A DNA stretch of 64,000 nucleotides from Leptospira sp. WS4.C2 (GCF_040833985.1 NZ_CP162139.1:2066001-2130000), one strand, 5' to 3'; positions 8,448 through 18,448 are shown, counted from the stretch's first letter. A program made the numbers and translations. The notes: generated by a model from the letters alone, not told the origin.

Positions 8448-10586
8448 ATGAAAATTTCAAAAATCCTACTATTGATAATTGTCTCGATAGTCCTGCCTTG
8501 TATCAAATTTAACTCTGGTTTTTTGGATTCAGAGTTAATTGGAGACGGGAATGACAACTTACTCAACCTAACCATTTTTGAAAAAAATATTTCAAATTTT
8601 CAGAGTGTATTAAACGGTGCAAACCTTCTCACGTTATATACTAGCAATAGTTTTTATCCCTACAAGTATACTTCGCTTTTCACTGAATCTCTATATTTTC
8701 CATCTCTATTTTATTTTTTGGCAAAACTAATTTTTAGAAACGAAAGCCTTGCCTACAACTCTCTATTTATCTTTTCTTCAATGTTAAATTTTTTTAGTTT
8801 TTACTATTTAAGTAAAACACTAAAGTTCACTTTTTCATTAGCACTTCTCGGTTCCATCCTCTATTCTGGAGGTCATTTTTTTTCAATCCAATATGTTCAT
8901 ATCCAAAACCAATTTGCCTTTGGATTTCCACTTATTTTTGCATTTATCTACAGATATTACGAAAGCAGAAACAGTAACTATCTAGTTTTTATCTATTTAA
9001 CTTTAACCTTACAATTTTTTACTTGTACTTACTTCGGGTTGTATTCACTGTATTTTTCTTTTTTGGCTTATGGCATTATCATCTTCTTAAACATTCCTTC
9101 GAAGAACCAATTTTTCACAGAGCTGAAGACAAAATTTCAAATCAAACCATTTCTTTATTTTGCAACGTCAATTCTCTTTTTTGTAATCACTGTATTCATG
9201 ATTTACGGATGGTTTTTAATTCAGAACAATGAATTGTATCCCAAACGCGGCCTTCTAGAAAACAGTTTCTATTCGAATACAATCCATTCCATACTTCGTA
9301 TTCAAGATTCAATCTATCGCATCCACAAAATCAGCTTTAATGGGGTTACGCATAACAGTGTACATATTGGCTACACATTGTTAGTCTTTATTATTATTTC
9401 ATTATTGATTAAAAGGAAAACCAAAATACAAGTTGGACTTTTTTTAATCCTTTCCATTTTGTTTTATATCTTTAGCTTAGGCCCCAACATTGATTTCTAT
9501 GGATTCGAACTCAAAGGTCCATATGGAATTTTATTTCATTTATTCCCTGGTTTTAAAAATCTTCGGGTTCCATCTCGAATTTTTGTTGTTAGTTGGTTTT
9601 TCTTGGTTTTGTTTTTCGTTTTCTACCTTTCATCCATTCAATGGAAAAAAACGGTGAAGTTACAAATCATGTTAGGGATTTTGTTTCTTTTGGAGTTTTA
9701 TGGACTTGTCTCTATCAGAGAAACATCAGCTGTTCCCCAACCCTTCACATCCAATCATTTGGATCTACCGGAAAATTCGAACATCGTTTTCGTCTCCATG
9801 GAATCGAATCAATTCAAATTATCCAATGAACCCTTTCCTGAATGGTATCTTTTAAATACAAAAATTAAAACTCCCAATGGATATTCTGGCCTAACTCTAC
9901 CTTTTCAATATTATTTAGACAATCTAATCTACCACCACTTTCCCAATACGGAATTGATGGCATATCTCAGTGAGTTAGGTTTTTCACACATTGCAATTAT
10001 GGATGCTAAGAAAAGCAAAAGATCCCTTGTTGGTGATTTTAAATTACAGAACTCAAAATCAATTGAATTCATTTTTTCAGACAAAACCAATGGCCTCAGT
10101 TTATATAAAATCAAAGCAAAACCGAATCCATTATCAGCGGCTACTATTAAAAATCAGTTTTTGACCCCGGTTAATTACGCGATTTTGGATTCTTCAGTTT
10201 CCAAAAGGCAAAATCTACTCAATGATAAAAAACCAAATCCTCTCTGGCAAAGTTTTTCGGAAGGCATACAGTCTGAGGCTGATTTCATTCGATTGCAAAT
10301 AGCTTCGAAAATTAGGAACTCCTTGGTTATCCGATTGAGTGCTGGTCCATATTTAGAGAGACTTCCGTATGGCGTGGACCTTCTTTGTGGAACGAAAAGA
10401 ACAACATTCGCACTTCCTAAAATAGATATCCCCACTCTACTCACAGACCCAACGGGAATTCAATATATGTATTTGAGATTGGATGATTGCAAAGCTGAAA
10501 CAATAGAATTAAGAGTGGCCAAAACAACACCATATGCAATCCTAATGTTAGGAGAATTAGAGGTATTCAACTACAATCCCCAGTGA
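8448..10586 (+). CDS. Large membrane protein with C-terminal soluble domain (YfhO-like topology)
   Basis: 712 residues: about eleven membrane segments up to about residue 425, then a long soluble C-terminal region of about 290 residues. The motif LFPGFKNLRVPSRIF just before the last membrane segments resembles the conserved arginine-containing stretch of YfhO/GT-C-type membrane proteins. The start ATG at 8448 precedes a good hydrophobic N-terminus (KISKILLLIIVSIVLP), but its nearest GGGA is about 15 nt away, so the ribosome site is poor. The 128-bp gap before it shows no clear element. Likely role: periplasmic sugar transfer or lipid-linked sugar handling. Specific function unknown. Confidence 0.6.
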   Translation: MKISKILLLIIVSIVLPCIKFNSGFLDSELIGDGNDNLLNLTIFEKNISNFQSVLNGANLLTLYTSNSFYPYKYTSLFTESLYFPSLFYFLAKLIFRNESLAYNSLFIFSSMLNFFSFYYLSKTLKFTFSLALLGSILYSGGHFFSIQYVHIQNQFAFGFPLIFAFIYRYYESRNSNYLVFIYLTLTLQFFTCTYFGLYSLYFSFLAYGIIIFLNIPSKNQFFTELKTKFQIKPFLYFATSILFFVITVFMIYGWFLIQNNELYPKRGLLENSFYSNTIHSILRIQDSIYRIHKISFNGVTHNSVHIGYTLLVFIIISLLIKRKTKIQVGLFLILSILFYIFSLGPNIDFYGFELKGPYGILFHLFPGFKNLRVPSRIFVVSWFFLVLFFVFYLSSIQWKKTVKLQIMLGILFLLEFYGLVSIRETSAVPQPFTSNHLDLPENSNIVFVSMESNQFKLSNEPFPEWYLLNTKIKTPNGYSGLTLPFQYYLDNLIYHHFPNTELMAYLSELGFSHIAIMDAKKSKRSLVGDFKLQNSKSIEFIFSDKTNGLSLYKIKAKPNPLSAATIKNQFLTPVNYAILDSSVSKRQNLLNDKKPNPLWQSFSEGIQSEADFIRLQIASKIRNSLVIRLSAGPYLERLPYGVDLLCGTKRTTFALPKIDIPTLLTDPTGIQYMYLRLDDCKAETIELRVAKTTPYAILMLGELEVFNYNPQ

Positions 10587-10673
10587 TTTGTTGGACGAAA
10601 AAGAAAAATGTCAAGAAGCGAAATACAGTAGACTTATGATAAGTTTGAAAAATATCTATTCATAGGATCATAA

Positions 10674-12125
10674 GTGAAGTCTGAAAAATTAAAGCCGCTC
10701 GACTCAATTTTTGTATTTTTTACGAATTTTTTAGAGCAACGGGAAATTAAGTTACCACAATTACTGAGTCTAGGGTTTGTACTCGCAATACTAGGATTTG
10801 CTTTCCGATATTTTACATTCTCTGTGTCGGTTTTGGACTGGGACGAAATTACCTACTTTATCATCGGTAAGGGGATTTTATTACAGAAAATCCCTTACTT
10901 AGACCTCTGGGACATCAAACCAATCGGGATCTATCTGATCCATGCTATTTCTTTGTTAGTTTTGCCGTATGATACAGAGGTCATCCGGTGGACATCCTTC
11001 CTGCACTTGTTAGGTTTAGCAATGGTTGTTTCCACCTTTGTAAAGAATCAACCTTGGATCCAAAGGCTTTTTTGTGGAACCCTAGTATTGTATTTTTTTT
11101 CTAGATTGTCCTCAGGACTCTCTGCAAATTCGGAAATATACTTTTTGTTCTATGAGTGGCTCGGAATTTTTTTGTTTTTCCGAAGAAACTCAAAAGCCGG
11201 AGCTTTTTTTCTTTTGGGTATCGCCTTTCTTATTAAATATATCATTTTCTTCGATGTTGTATTTTTGGGAATGTTTGCGCTCTGGAAACGTTCCCAAGCC
11301 ACATCCCTATTCCAAGTCTGTTTAGAAATGAGCACATTTCTAGTTCCCATTGGAACAAGCATCCTAGTCTATTTTTTCTTAGGGCATACACAAGAATTCT
11401 TTGATGCTCTCCTTACTGTCTCTTCAAAACACCAGACCAACGAAACTATCGGATTTCCATTCAGTGTATTCCTGAGCCTCTTTTGGCCTTTGTTTTTCCT
11501 TGGATTTGTAACTTTACTATCTGATAGAAAATTCTCTTCTTACAAGATAGTCCTTGTGGCTTTAACTCTTACTGCTTTGCTCGGAGCCAGTTACACAGGT
11601 TATTACTTTCAACATTATTTTTTAGCATTGGTCCCACCACTTGCCATTTTGGCGACACCGGCAAGAAAAGTATATTGGAAGCTATCCTTCTTTGCTTTAA
11701 TTCTAGTTTTGTATTCCTGGAACTCAGTTAGCAATCGTTGGAAAAAAGATCTTTCTCATATTCCTGACCATAGTAGAGTCATTGCCAGTAATATTCTGAA
11801 GTTAGGTGGAGGAACTGTTTTTGTTGCGAGTGGTGTTCATGCCACATATGTTTTTTTAAACCAACTAAGCCCAACGGAATATGTCCAACCTGTTAATTAC
11901 ATAGATCCAGTATTCTCAAAAAATTTCGCAGTTGATGTTACGAAGGTAATGGATGAAGTAAAGAATGTCGATTTTGTACAATGGTGCAACCAAACACCAT
12001 TGGAATTGGCGGACAAAGATCCAAAATTAAACCAAGAATTTGTATTGCCTTTACAATCCTGGGTTAAAAACCAATTCCCCAAAAAGATAAAACCACTTGA
12101 GAATTGTGTAGTCTATTATAAATAG
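10674..12125 (+). CDS. GT39/PMT_2-like glycosyltransferase
   Basis: 483 residues starting at GTG 10674, supported by AGGA (10664-10667) 6 nt upstream. The first extracytoplasmic loop has LDWDEITYFIIGKGILLQ and IPYLDLWDIKPIGIYL, the signature of PMT_2 (GT39-like) transferases in which the acidic pair in WDE is expected to be catalytic. About eleven hydrophobic segments precede a short soluble C-terminus (about 370-483). It would use a polyprenyl-phosphate sugar on the outer face of the inner membrane. Of the membrane proteins in this region it is the best match to a known GT-C family. Its stop lies inside the hairpin at 12105-12135. Confidence 0.75.
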   Translation: MKSEKLKPLDSIFVFFTNFLEQREIKLPQLLSLGFVLAILGFAFRYFTFSVSVLDWDEITYFIIGKGILLQKIPYLDLWDIKPIGIYLIHAISLLVLPYDTEVIRWTSFLHLLGLAMVVSTFVKNQPWIQRLFCGTLVLYFFSRLSSGLSANSEIYFLFYEWLGIFLFFRRNSKAGAFFLLGIAFLIKYIIFFDVVFLGMFALWKRSQATSLFQVCLEMSTFLVPIGTSILVYFFLGHTQEFFDALLTVSSKHQTNETIGFPFSVFLSLFWPLFFLGFVTLLSDRKFSSYKIVLVALTLTALLGASYTGYYFQHYFLALVPPLAILATPARKVYWKLSFFALILVLYSWNSVSNRWKKDLSHIPDHSRVIASNILKLGGGTVFVASGVHATYVFLNQLSPTEYVQPVNYIDPVFSKNFAVDVTKVMDEVKNVDFVQWCNQTPLELADKDPKLNQEFVLPLQSWVKNQFPKKIKPLENCVVYYK

Positions 12126-12135
12126 ACTACACAAA
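12105..12135. terminator. Perfect 14-bp hairpin between convergent genes
   Basis: Arms 12105-12118 (TTGTGTAGTCTATT) and 12122-12135 (AATAGACTACACAA) are exact reverse complements around a 3-nt loop (ATA). The TAG of the plus-strand gene (12123-12125) lies in the right arm, and the minus-strand gene ending at 12153 is 17 nt away. The position suggests a bidirectional terminator, although no strong U-tract follows on either strand. Confidence 0.65.
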
Positions 12136-12152
12136 ACCTATTAAATGTTCGA

Positions 12153-13685
12153 CTACTTTACTTCTAGTAAAATCCCATCAAAATGGGCAAGTTTATGTTC
12201 GGACCTAACCTTATAGTTAACTGGTCTCAATTTAAAACTAATATCAAATTTGTTTTTCCAATTCCTTTCGGAAAACTCATCCTTAACCAAACCGTTATCC
12301 TTCCATTCTAAATAGAGAATTTTCAGATTTTTGGATTTCGATACTTCTTCTACCCGAATCCAATCTTCCTGAGAGTAAACGGTAATTTGTGGGTATTTCG
12401 TATATGATTCTCCCATAAAATAGGAAATTGATAACCCTCTTTGCACTATCAAATCCGGCTTCAATTGATCGATTTGGTCTTGTACATCCCGATACATTTT
12501 TGCACCGGATGACCATTGTTTAATGGCATTTAAATCAGATTTATAGGAAAAATATAAAAAAGGTATAAGAAGTAAACCAAACCACTTCAGATTCAGTCGA
12601 TCAGCAAAAATGGAAAATGATCCTATCAGAAATAAATAAATCCCAGATTCAAAATACCTCATTCCGAAAATTCCAACTCCAGCGCGATACGGAGACAGAA
12701 ACGGTAAGGAAAGTAAAAACACAAAACCAGCAACGAGGAAAACTAACTTGGATTTCTCCTTAACCAACAGAAATGAACCTAATGCTAAAAAAAGCAAAGG
12801 ATAACCATAAAAAATTCCAATTTTGAAATCTGATTTCCAAAGATCAGCAACGAAATCCTGCAAATAGTTTCGAGATCCACCTTCACCAATATCATTTAAT
12901 AAACTCAGGCCCCTCATACCTAAAGGATGTCCGAAGACAGATTGGTTCCAAAAAACAAAAATAGACTCGCAAAAAATTGCAAAAAGTGCGATGACCCAAA
13001 CTTTTTTCAGAAAGTGAATATGATCTCTTCGAAATAAAAAATCAAATCCCAAAAAGAAAACAATAGAAATCGTTACTTCTGGTCTCAAGTTAAAAGTAAA
13101 AACAACCGCAATCGTAAATAATGCACCCAAAAGGTAATCAAAATTTTTCGTATAACTTAAGTATGTTGATACAGAAACAAGCAGAAAAAAGTTAGTAAGT
13201 GTAAGTTCCGAATAATCTAAAGACGATAGAAAAATGGGAGAAAAACATTGAATAAGAATTACAGGTAAAATCCTTTTCGATTCGGATAGATTCATCTGGG
13301 AAAAAATTCTATCTAAAAGTAAAAAGTTAATTAAAAAAAATAGAATCGGAAGAAACGTAACTGAAGTCGGACCGAATAATACGGCCATAGGCCATTGTAA
13401 ATAAGTAAACAAAATCGGGTATTGGAACAAACATCTTCCATCTGACAATGAAAAAGCCCAAGGATAACCTATAGGAATCGAAGCTAGAGAAAATCCTATT
13501 TTCTTGGCAGGGAAATAACATTCTTCAGGATTTCCACCCTCTAACAAATGTACAACTTGATAATATTTAATCTCAGGATCGCTAGAGACGAACACACCAC
13601 TGCCGTTCCATTTGAGACGATAGAAAAACGGAACAGAACAGAGTAAAATGTAAATAACAAACCGAGTTGGAAACTTCAAACTCAA
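12153..13685 (-). CDS. Polytopic membrane protein, putative GT-C glycosyltransferase
   Basis: 510 residues. The start is TTG at 13685, overlapping the preceding gene's TGA (13682-13684); no ATG lies near and the hydrophobic N-terminus (RFVIYILLCSVPFFY) follows directly. The first loop has VSSDPEIKYYQVVHLLEG and IPIGYPWAFSLSDGRCLFQYP, compatible with a GT-C loop, then about ten membrane segments and a soluble tail. It is the last gene of the minus-strand group beginning with rfbC and is translationally coupled to the DPM1-like enzyme at 13682. That synthase may supply its lipid-phosphate sugar donor. Substrates are unknown. Confidence 0.65.
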   Translation of the reverse strand: MSLKFPTRFVIYILLCSVPFFYRLKWNGSGVFVSSDPEIKYYQVVHLLEGGNPEECYFPAKKIGFSLASIPIGYPWAFSLSDGRCLFQYPILFTYLQWPMAVLFGPTSVTFLPILFFLINFLLLDRIFSQMNLSESKRILPVILIQCFSPIFLSSLDYSELTLTNFFLLVSVSTYLSYTKNFDYLLGALFTIAVVFTFNLRPEVTISIVFFLGFDFLFRRDHIHFLKKVWVIALFAIFCESIFVFWNQSVFGHPLGMRGLSLLNDIGEGGSRNYLQDFVADLWKSDFKIGIFYGYPLLFLALGSFLLVKEKSKLVFLVAGFVFLLSLPFLSPYRAGVGIFGMRYFESGIYLFLIGSFSIFADRLNLKWFGLLLIPFLYFSYKSDLNAIKQWSSGAKMYRDVQDQIDQLKPDLIVQRGLSISYFMGESYTKYPQITVYSQEDWIRVEEVSKSKNLKILYLEWKDNGLVKDEFSERNWKNKFDISFKLRPVNYKVRSEHKLAHFDGILLEVK

Positions 13686-14824
13686 TCTCTTTTGATAATA
13701 TGTGCAGTTACAGCAAAGAGAGAAAAAACCAAAAGTGTTAAACTAAGTGAAGAAGCAAATATCAACTCACGTTCTAGGTTAATAAATATAAAACCACCGG
13801 ATTGCCAACGAATGAATAACCAAATAGAACTTATGAGTATAATTAAAAAACCCACAATGAGACTGAAAAATAATTTATCCTCTTCCAATGCGAGTATTCG
13901 TTCAAATGTTTTTGATATCTTAGGTTGTTTTGTTGCAATGAGTAGTCCTGTTCCCCATAGATTCAGTCCGAGAACAGATAAAAAAGAAAACAATACCATT
14001 GAATGTAATCCATACAAATTCGCGCCAAATAATGTGACTACCTTCCCAACAAAAACAGAAACAAGAAGCTGCGACCAAGCAAGGAAAAATATAAAAATAC
14101 CTACTCGTTCAAATAGATGCGATCCATAAAATAAAATCCTTAACAAATGCCTCATTCCATCACGCCATGTACGCAGATGGGGAATTCTGCCTGCCATATC
14201 AGGATATAAGGAAACAGGTACGTGATACATGGACGAATCATGGATCAGCGCTTTTATCAAAAGTTCGGACGCAAATTCCATACCTTTGCTTTTTACGTTC
14301 CACTTTAAATAACTTTCTTTCTTAAAACAACGAAAGCCAGAATTGCTATCACGAATCTTTGTTTTCTTTGCATAAAGCAAATTAATGATCCAGTTGATTA
14401 CCGGTGTCCCCAAATAACGATGCAGGAATGGCATAGCCCCTTTATGAATTCTACCATCCAAACGAGAACCAATCACCATATCACAATCGGTCTCAATTTG
14501 TTTTTCGATTAAAGCTGGAGACTCTAAAAAGTCATAAGTATTATCTGCATCGGCAAATATAATAATTTCACCTTTCGCACTACGAATCCCTGTATCAAGG
14601 GCAGAACCATAACCCTTTTCCGCTGCAGATACCACCCTCGCACCGAACTTTTTTGCAATCGTTACTGACTTGTCAATACTACCATTATCTGAAACTAAAA
14701 TCTCAATTTCATACAAACTCTTATAATCTTTTTGGATCGTAACAAGCTTTTCTAGAACTAATGGTAAAGTACGTTCCTCGTTCAAACAAGGAATGACAAA
14801 AGATATTGATTTCTTTTTTTTCAT
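13682..14824 (-). CDS. DPM1-like GT2 with C-terminal membrane segments
   Basis: 380 residues. N-terminal GT2 domain: ISFVIPCLNEERTLPLVLEK, LVSDNGSIDKS, the metal motif FADADNTYDF and DSNSGFRCFKK. About four hydrophobic segments follow from residue 240 onward. Proteins of this type build polyprenyl-phosphate sugars (dolichol-phosphate mannose synthase superfamily). Start ATG 14824 overlaps the stop of the ligase-like gene by 4 nt (ATGA), and its own stop overlaps the start of 12153-13685, so three genes are translationally linked. It is the second of three DPM/GtrB-type enzymes in the region, which suggests more than one lipid-linked decorating sugar. The sugar identity is not readable. Confidence 0.8.
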   Translation of the reverse strand: MKKKKSISFVIPCLNEERTLPLVLEKLVTIQKDYKSLYEIEILVSDNGSIDKSVTIAKKFGARVVSAAEKGYGSALDTGIRSAKGEIIIFADADNTYDFLESPALIEKQIETDCDMVIGSRLDGRIHKGAMPFLHRYLGTPVINWIINLLYAKKTKIRDSNSGFRCFKKESYLKWNVKSKGMEFASELLIKALIHDSSMYHVPVSLYPDMAGRIPHLRTWRDGMRHLLRILFYGSHLFERVGIFIFFLAWSQLLVSVFVGKVVTLFGANLYGLHSMVLFSFLSVLGLNLWGTGLLIATKQPKISKTFERILALEEDKLFFSLIVGFLIILISSIWLFIRWQSGGFIFINLERELIFASSLSLTLLVFSLFAVTAHIIKRD

Positions 14825-16764
14825 AAAAAATCCCGAGTATAGATTCCAAATGGATCTTGTGCTGATAGAAAATATCGACTCATATGAATCGAGTTTTCCA
14901 TATTCTGTTGTTTAGAAACATAATTCATTAAATTAGCAAAACAAAGTTCTTTCCGAGGCATCGTCTCGAAACATTGAACAAGTAATCCCGACTCCCTTTC
15001 CGTACCAGCCGCCAGTGCAAGTTCTAGAAAAAAATACCTCTCGCCGAGGAAATGCATCTTACCATTCTTTAAAAGCTCTGAATTTTGAGCTCCAATATTT
15101 CGTAGAGAAGGATTTGTCTTAGCTTGAAATTCAAAAAATGTAGAAAGCTGAACATCTTTGTGGTGTTTAAAAATAGACTGTTCGACAAAACCAAACCGAA
15201 TAGAAAACAACAGAAGAATGAAAAAGGAAATCGTTAAAAAGATTTTTGAGAAAAATGGATTGAGTATTATTTTATTTTTTTCAATTTCGAGATCAGGGTT
15301 ATGAATACAAACGGGAATGATACCCAAAAAGAAAACATTCGCAATTTCCAAACTACTAAAATCTAAAAACTCATGGAGCAACCAAATAACAAGAATTGAA
15401 GCTAAGATTTTTTCTCTCGGAGAAGATGTAGTATAACGTCTTAAAAAGCGGAAGAGAGAAACGGATACGAAATAGAAAAAAACAAATAATCCGACAACAC
15501 CGACGGAGCTTAACATTTGAAAGTATAAATTATGAGCTAAAGGAAAGGTATGAAAATGGATCATATATTCTTTAACAAAATCAAAATCAGCGATGGATAA
15601 ATAACGAATATCCAAAAATGGAATTATTTTTTCAGGATTGAAGCCCAAACCAAAAACCGGAGCATTGGTAAGGGTAGAAAAAAAATGGAGTTTCCAGATT
15701 GAGAAACGAATTCCGATCGTTCCAATATCCAACAAAGTTTTTTCTGAATATATCAAAAACATAATATACAGAAGCATCAATGGGAGGGAAAGGAATGACA
15801 AAATTCTTCGTCCAAAATTGGATCGCTGATTCCATATGATAAAAAACACCAGCAGTCCAACTGACAGAATGGAAATTCTAGAAACAGATACCATCAGCAA
15901 AAAAGAAGCAAAAATTAAAACTCCGATATAAAACATATTTTTATATTTATGGTCAGCGTGAATGGAATAAACTGCCAATCCCAAAACTAAAAACGAATTG
16001 GACCCGATTAAACTAACGGGAATTAAGAAAACATCCTCGCGGTAGGCACCGATTTTGAAATTCGGTTCAAAATACATTTTCACTGAAAGTACAATAGCAT
16101 TAATCAAAAATACTATCATCAGTCCATCCACTATCCTTTGTTTAATTGAGTCTTTCCAAGTTCTGGCTATAGAAACAAAAACTATTACCTCAAACAAAAG
16201 AAGAATTCTAATTAAGGCAAAGTCGTCATACCAATCTTTCCAGATCCAATAGACAAAGCCAAGAGAACCAATGATTATATAACCTGAAACATTTTTTTCA
16301 AATGATTCTTGGTGTCTTACTAATAGACCGAGAGCAAATCCGATTGGAATCACCGGATAACTCATAAAATTTGAAGTAACAAAACAGGGGAGGATTGCGA
16401 AGATGCTACCAAAAGCAAAAAAATCTTTCTCTGAGCACTTTGCATGTAAGTAAATTATACCGAGTGCCCAGAAAAACATAGATAACTTGATCGCTAGTTT
16501 TTCTGGTAAAAGTTGAATGGGGTCATATTCTGCTAACTTAAAGAAAACGAAATTAGAAAGCAAAATAACAAATAAAAGATGGAATAAAGAAGTCAGTGAG
16601 TTTCTTTTCTTTGAATAATTCCAGATAAAATAAACTGAAAAAAGAAAGAAACCTAAACCAATTGCATCATTTCTAAAAAACTTTTGATTCGTTTCTCCCA
16701 AAAAAAGACTTAAAAAACCAAGAAAGAATAAAAAGTCAAATAGGAGAAAAGAAATTCTCTTCAT
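14821..16764 (-). CDS. O-antigen ligase-like (WaaL/Wzy_C) membrane protein
   Basis: 647 residues with about twelve hydrophobic segments up to about residue 520, then a soluble C-terminal region of about 110 residues. Between late segments sits a large loop containing APVFGLGFNPEKIIPF and, after FHTFPLAHNLYFQMLSSVGV, another segment. The G-x-G ... H-N pattern is the hallmark of the Wzy_C (PF04932) domain of O-antigen ligases and some polymerases. A more typical Wzy lies at 31817, so this one is likelier to be the ligase that moves O-antigen from undecaprenyl diphosphate to lipid A-core in the periplasm. It abuts the gene at 16766 (1-nt gap). Ligase versus polymerase is inference. Confidence 0.7.
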   Translation of the reverse strand: MKRISFLLFDFLFFLGFLSLFLGETNQKFFRNDAIGLGFFLFSVYFIWNYSKKRNSLTSLFHLLFVILLSNFVFFKLAEYDPIQLLPEKLAIKLSMFFWALGIIYLHAKCSEKDFFAFGSIFAILPCFVTSNFMSYPVIPIGFALGLLVRHQESFEKNVSGYIIIGSLGFVYWIWKDWYDDFALIRILLLFEVIVFVSIARTWKDSIKQRIVDGLMIVFLINAIVLSVKMYFEPNFKIGAYREDVFLIPVSLIGSNSFLVLGLAVYSIHADHKYKNMFYIGVLIFASFLLMVSVSRISILSVGLLVFFIIWNQRSNFGRRILSFLSLPLMLLYIMFLIYSEKTLLDIGTIGIRFSIWKLHFFSTLTNAPVFGLGFNPEKIIPFLDIRYLSIADFDFVKEYMIHFHTFPLAHNLYFQMLSSVGVVGLFVFFYFVSVSLFRFLRRYTTSSPREKILASILVIWLLHEFLDFSSLEIANVFFLGIIPVCIHNPDLEIEKNKIILNPFFSKIFLTISFFILLLFSIRFGFVEQSIFKHHKDVQLSTFFEFQAKTNPSLRNIGAQNSELLKNGKMHFLGERYFFLELALAAGTERESGLLVQCFETMPRKELCFANLMNYVSKQQNMENSIHMSRYFLSAQDPFGIYTRDFL

Positions 16765-16765
16765 C

Positions 16766-17560
16766 TTAAAGCCAATTGGCGGTTTTCGGAATGAATTTAT
16801 CCGGCATTGATTTTTGGAAGAAACTTTTTTTGGAAACGATTACGTTGAAATAGAATATGTGACGCAACGCAGCCACACCATCTTTCCATGTTATCTTTTT
16901 ACCTTCTAAATAATTTCTTGGGTAATAGGAAATAGGAAATTCTTGTACTCTAACTTTTAGACGTGCTAACTTTGCCGTAATTTCAGGTTCGAAACCAAAA
17001 CGCTTTGACTCCAGATTAATGTTCTGAATGATCTCCGCTCTAAATGCTTTATAACAAGTTTCCATATCCGTTAGATAAAGGCCACTGAGGAAATTTGAAA
17101 GTATAGTGAGGATTCGATTAACAAGGTAGTGAAAGGTTCGATGAACTTGTCTGCCATCCTTTTTGAATCGAGAACCAAATACAACATCCGCTTTACCCTT
17201 AGCAATCGGTTCAATCAGCATATGAATTTCGTCCATATCGTATTCAAAATCAGCATCCTGGACAATAATGATATTACCGGTTGCTTCCATAAATCCTCGG
17301 TGTAAAGCTGCACCCTTACCTTGATTTTTACCTTGGCTCAAAATTTTATGTTCCGAACGAAACCGAAATTTTTTCAAAATCTCAAGGGAGTTGTCACGAG
17401 AGGCATCGTCTATAAATACGAGCTCTTTTTTGGTAGGTAAATGAAGGGAATCAACCTTCCCTAGGAACTCCTCCAAATGGGAGGATTCATTATAAATAGG
17501 AATGATTAGGGATGTTTTGTTTGCTTTCTCGGTAGTTCCGAGGTTACGTCTAGCGACCAT
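16766..17560 (-). CDS. DPM1-like glycosyltransferase (GT2)
   Basis: 264 residues, soluble, without C-terminal membrane segments. Motifs: [37 protein letters not shown] (the DxD-type metal site) and [12 protein letters not shown]. The last is typical of the bacterial DPM1-like family that glycosylates polyprenyl phosphate. The protein begins with a short basic extension ([15 protein letters not shown]). It would act at the cytoplasmic membrane face. It lies between the GT2 at 17634 and the ligase-like gene, within the rfbC-led transcription unit. The donor may be any of the nucleotide sugars made in this locus; none can be singled out. Confidence 0.8.
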   Translation of the reverse strand: MVARRNLGTTEKANKTSLIIPIYNESSHLEEFLGKVDSLHLPTKKELVFIDDASRDNSLEILKKFRFRSEHKILSQGKNQGKGAALHRGFMEATGNIIIVQDADFEYDMDEIHMLIEPIAKGKADVVFGSRFKKDGRQVHRTFHYLVNRILTILSNFLSGLYLTDMETCYKAFRAEIIQNINLESKRFGFEPEITAKLARLKVRVQEFPISYYPRNYLEGKKITWKDGVAALRHIFYFNVIVSKKSFFQKSMPDKFIPKTANWL

Positions 17561-17618
17561 AGCTACTATCTAGGAATTACAGACATAAATGAAAGTCAAG
17601 CGGTAAAAACGGATATAT

Positions 17619-17634
17619 GCGATCTAGAGATCGC
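17619..17634 (-). terminator. Short hairpin just after the 17634-18395 gene
   Basis: GCGATC (17619-17624) and GATCGC (17629-17634) form a 6-bp stem with loop TAGA. The arm overlaps the stop codon of the minus-strand gene. Downstream on that strand is a short T-run (about 17605-17609) some 9 nt after the stem. This could be a weak terminator or attenuator before the gene at 17560. Confidence 0.3.
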
Positions 17635-18395
17635 TATTTATTTCTATATTTACGAAGTCCCATAAAGCCATGAATCAAGGTGAGCACTAATGCATATAAA
17701 AAGGAAATATTTTCACGATTTTTCAACATTCGGAAATGTGCAATCATTACTTTTTTCTTGTTAGATGTAGCAGCCCCTCTTCTCACACGATAACTTGCTA
17801 AAATGGCTTCGTTTGTGTATGCAATCTTACCATCTCGTAATATATCCAACCAAAGAGCATAATCATCTCTAAGGCTTTTCAAACTTGGATCGAAGTATTT
17901 TTTGCCTACACTTGGTACATGATAAACAGCAGTAAGTAATCCAACTCGATTGTAATGTAATAAATCCCGATAAGAATATTCTTTCGATTTAACAAGAAAC
18001 GGCTCGCAAAATTCGAACCCATTTTCATCGACGATTCGATAAGATGAAAATGAAAATGCAGCTTTTTTACTTTCCATAAATGGAATCATCGTTTCTAAGA
18101 AATTCGATTCCCAAAGGTCATCTGCATCTAAAAATGCGATATATTCTCCAGAGGACAACCTGATCCCCGTATTTCGAGTATCCGCTGATCCTGAGTTTTT
18201 ATCCTTTTGTATAAACTGAATACGAGGATCAGAAGAAGCAATTTTTTTAGCAAGAGTCGCTGTCTCATCCTTGGAACAATCATCCACAAGCAACAATTCC
18301 CAATCTCTAAAGGTTTGGTTTATTAGAGAGTTTACAGATTCTTCAAGGTAGGCTACCGCGTTGTATGCGGGCATAATTACAGACACTTTTGGCAT
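17634..18395 (-). CDS. Glycosyltransferase family 2
   Basis: 253 residues. Classic GT-A family 2 N-terminus: PKVSVIMPAYNAVAYLEESV, LLVDDCSKDETA and the metal-binding LDADDLWE. A predicted amphipathic C-terminus ends MGLRKYRNK. It resembles the WcaA-type GT2 enzymes that add one residue to an undecaprenyl-diphosphate-linked O-unit in the cytoplasm. It follows rfbD by 53 nt on the same strand, so a rhamnosyltransferase role is plausible but only from context. A 73-nt gap with a small hairpin separates it from the next gene. Confidence 0.85.
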   Translation of the reverse strand: MPKVSVIMPAYNAVAYLEESVNSLINQTFRDWELLLVDDCSKDETATLAKKIASSDPRIQFIQKDKNSGSADTRNTGIRLSSGEYIAFLDADDLWESNFLETMIPFMESKKAAFSFSSYRIVDENGFEFCEPFLVKSKEYSYRDLLHYNRVGLLTAVYHVPSVGKKYFDPSLKSLRDDYALWLDILRDGKIAYTNEAILASYRVRRGAATSNKKKVMIAHFRMLKNRENISFLYALVLTLIHGFMGLRKYRNK

Positions 18396-18448
18396 AAATC
18401 TTTCTTCTTATTAAAAATACTCAGCTTCCATAGACAAGAATTTGATTG

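Noticed and set aside
13692..14129. Plus-strand 145-residue ORF
   Set aside because: Entirely antisense to the membrane-segment region of the DPM1-like gene; such regions commonly give long reverse ORFs.
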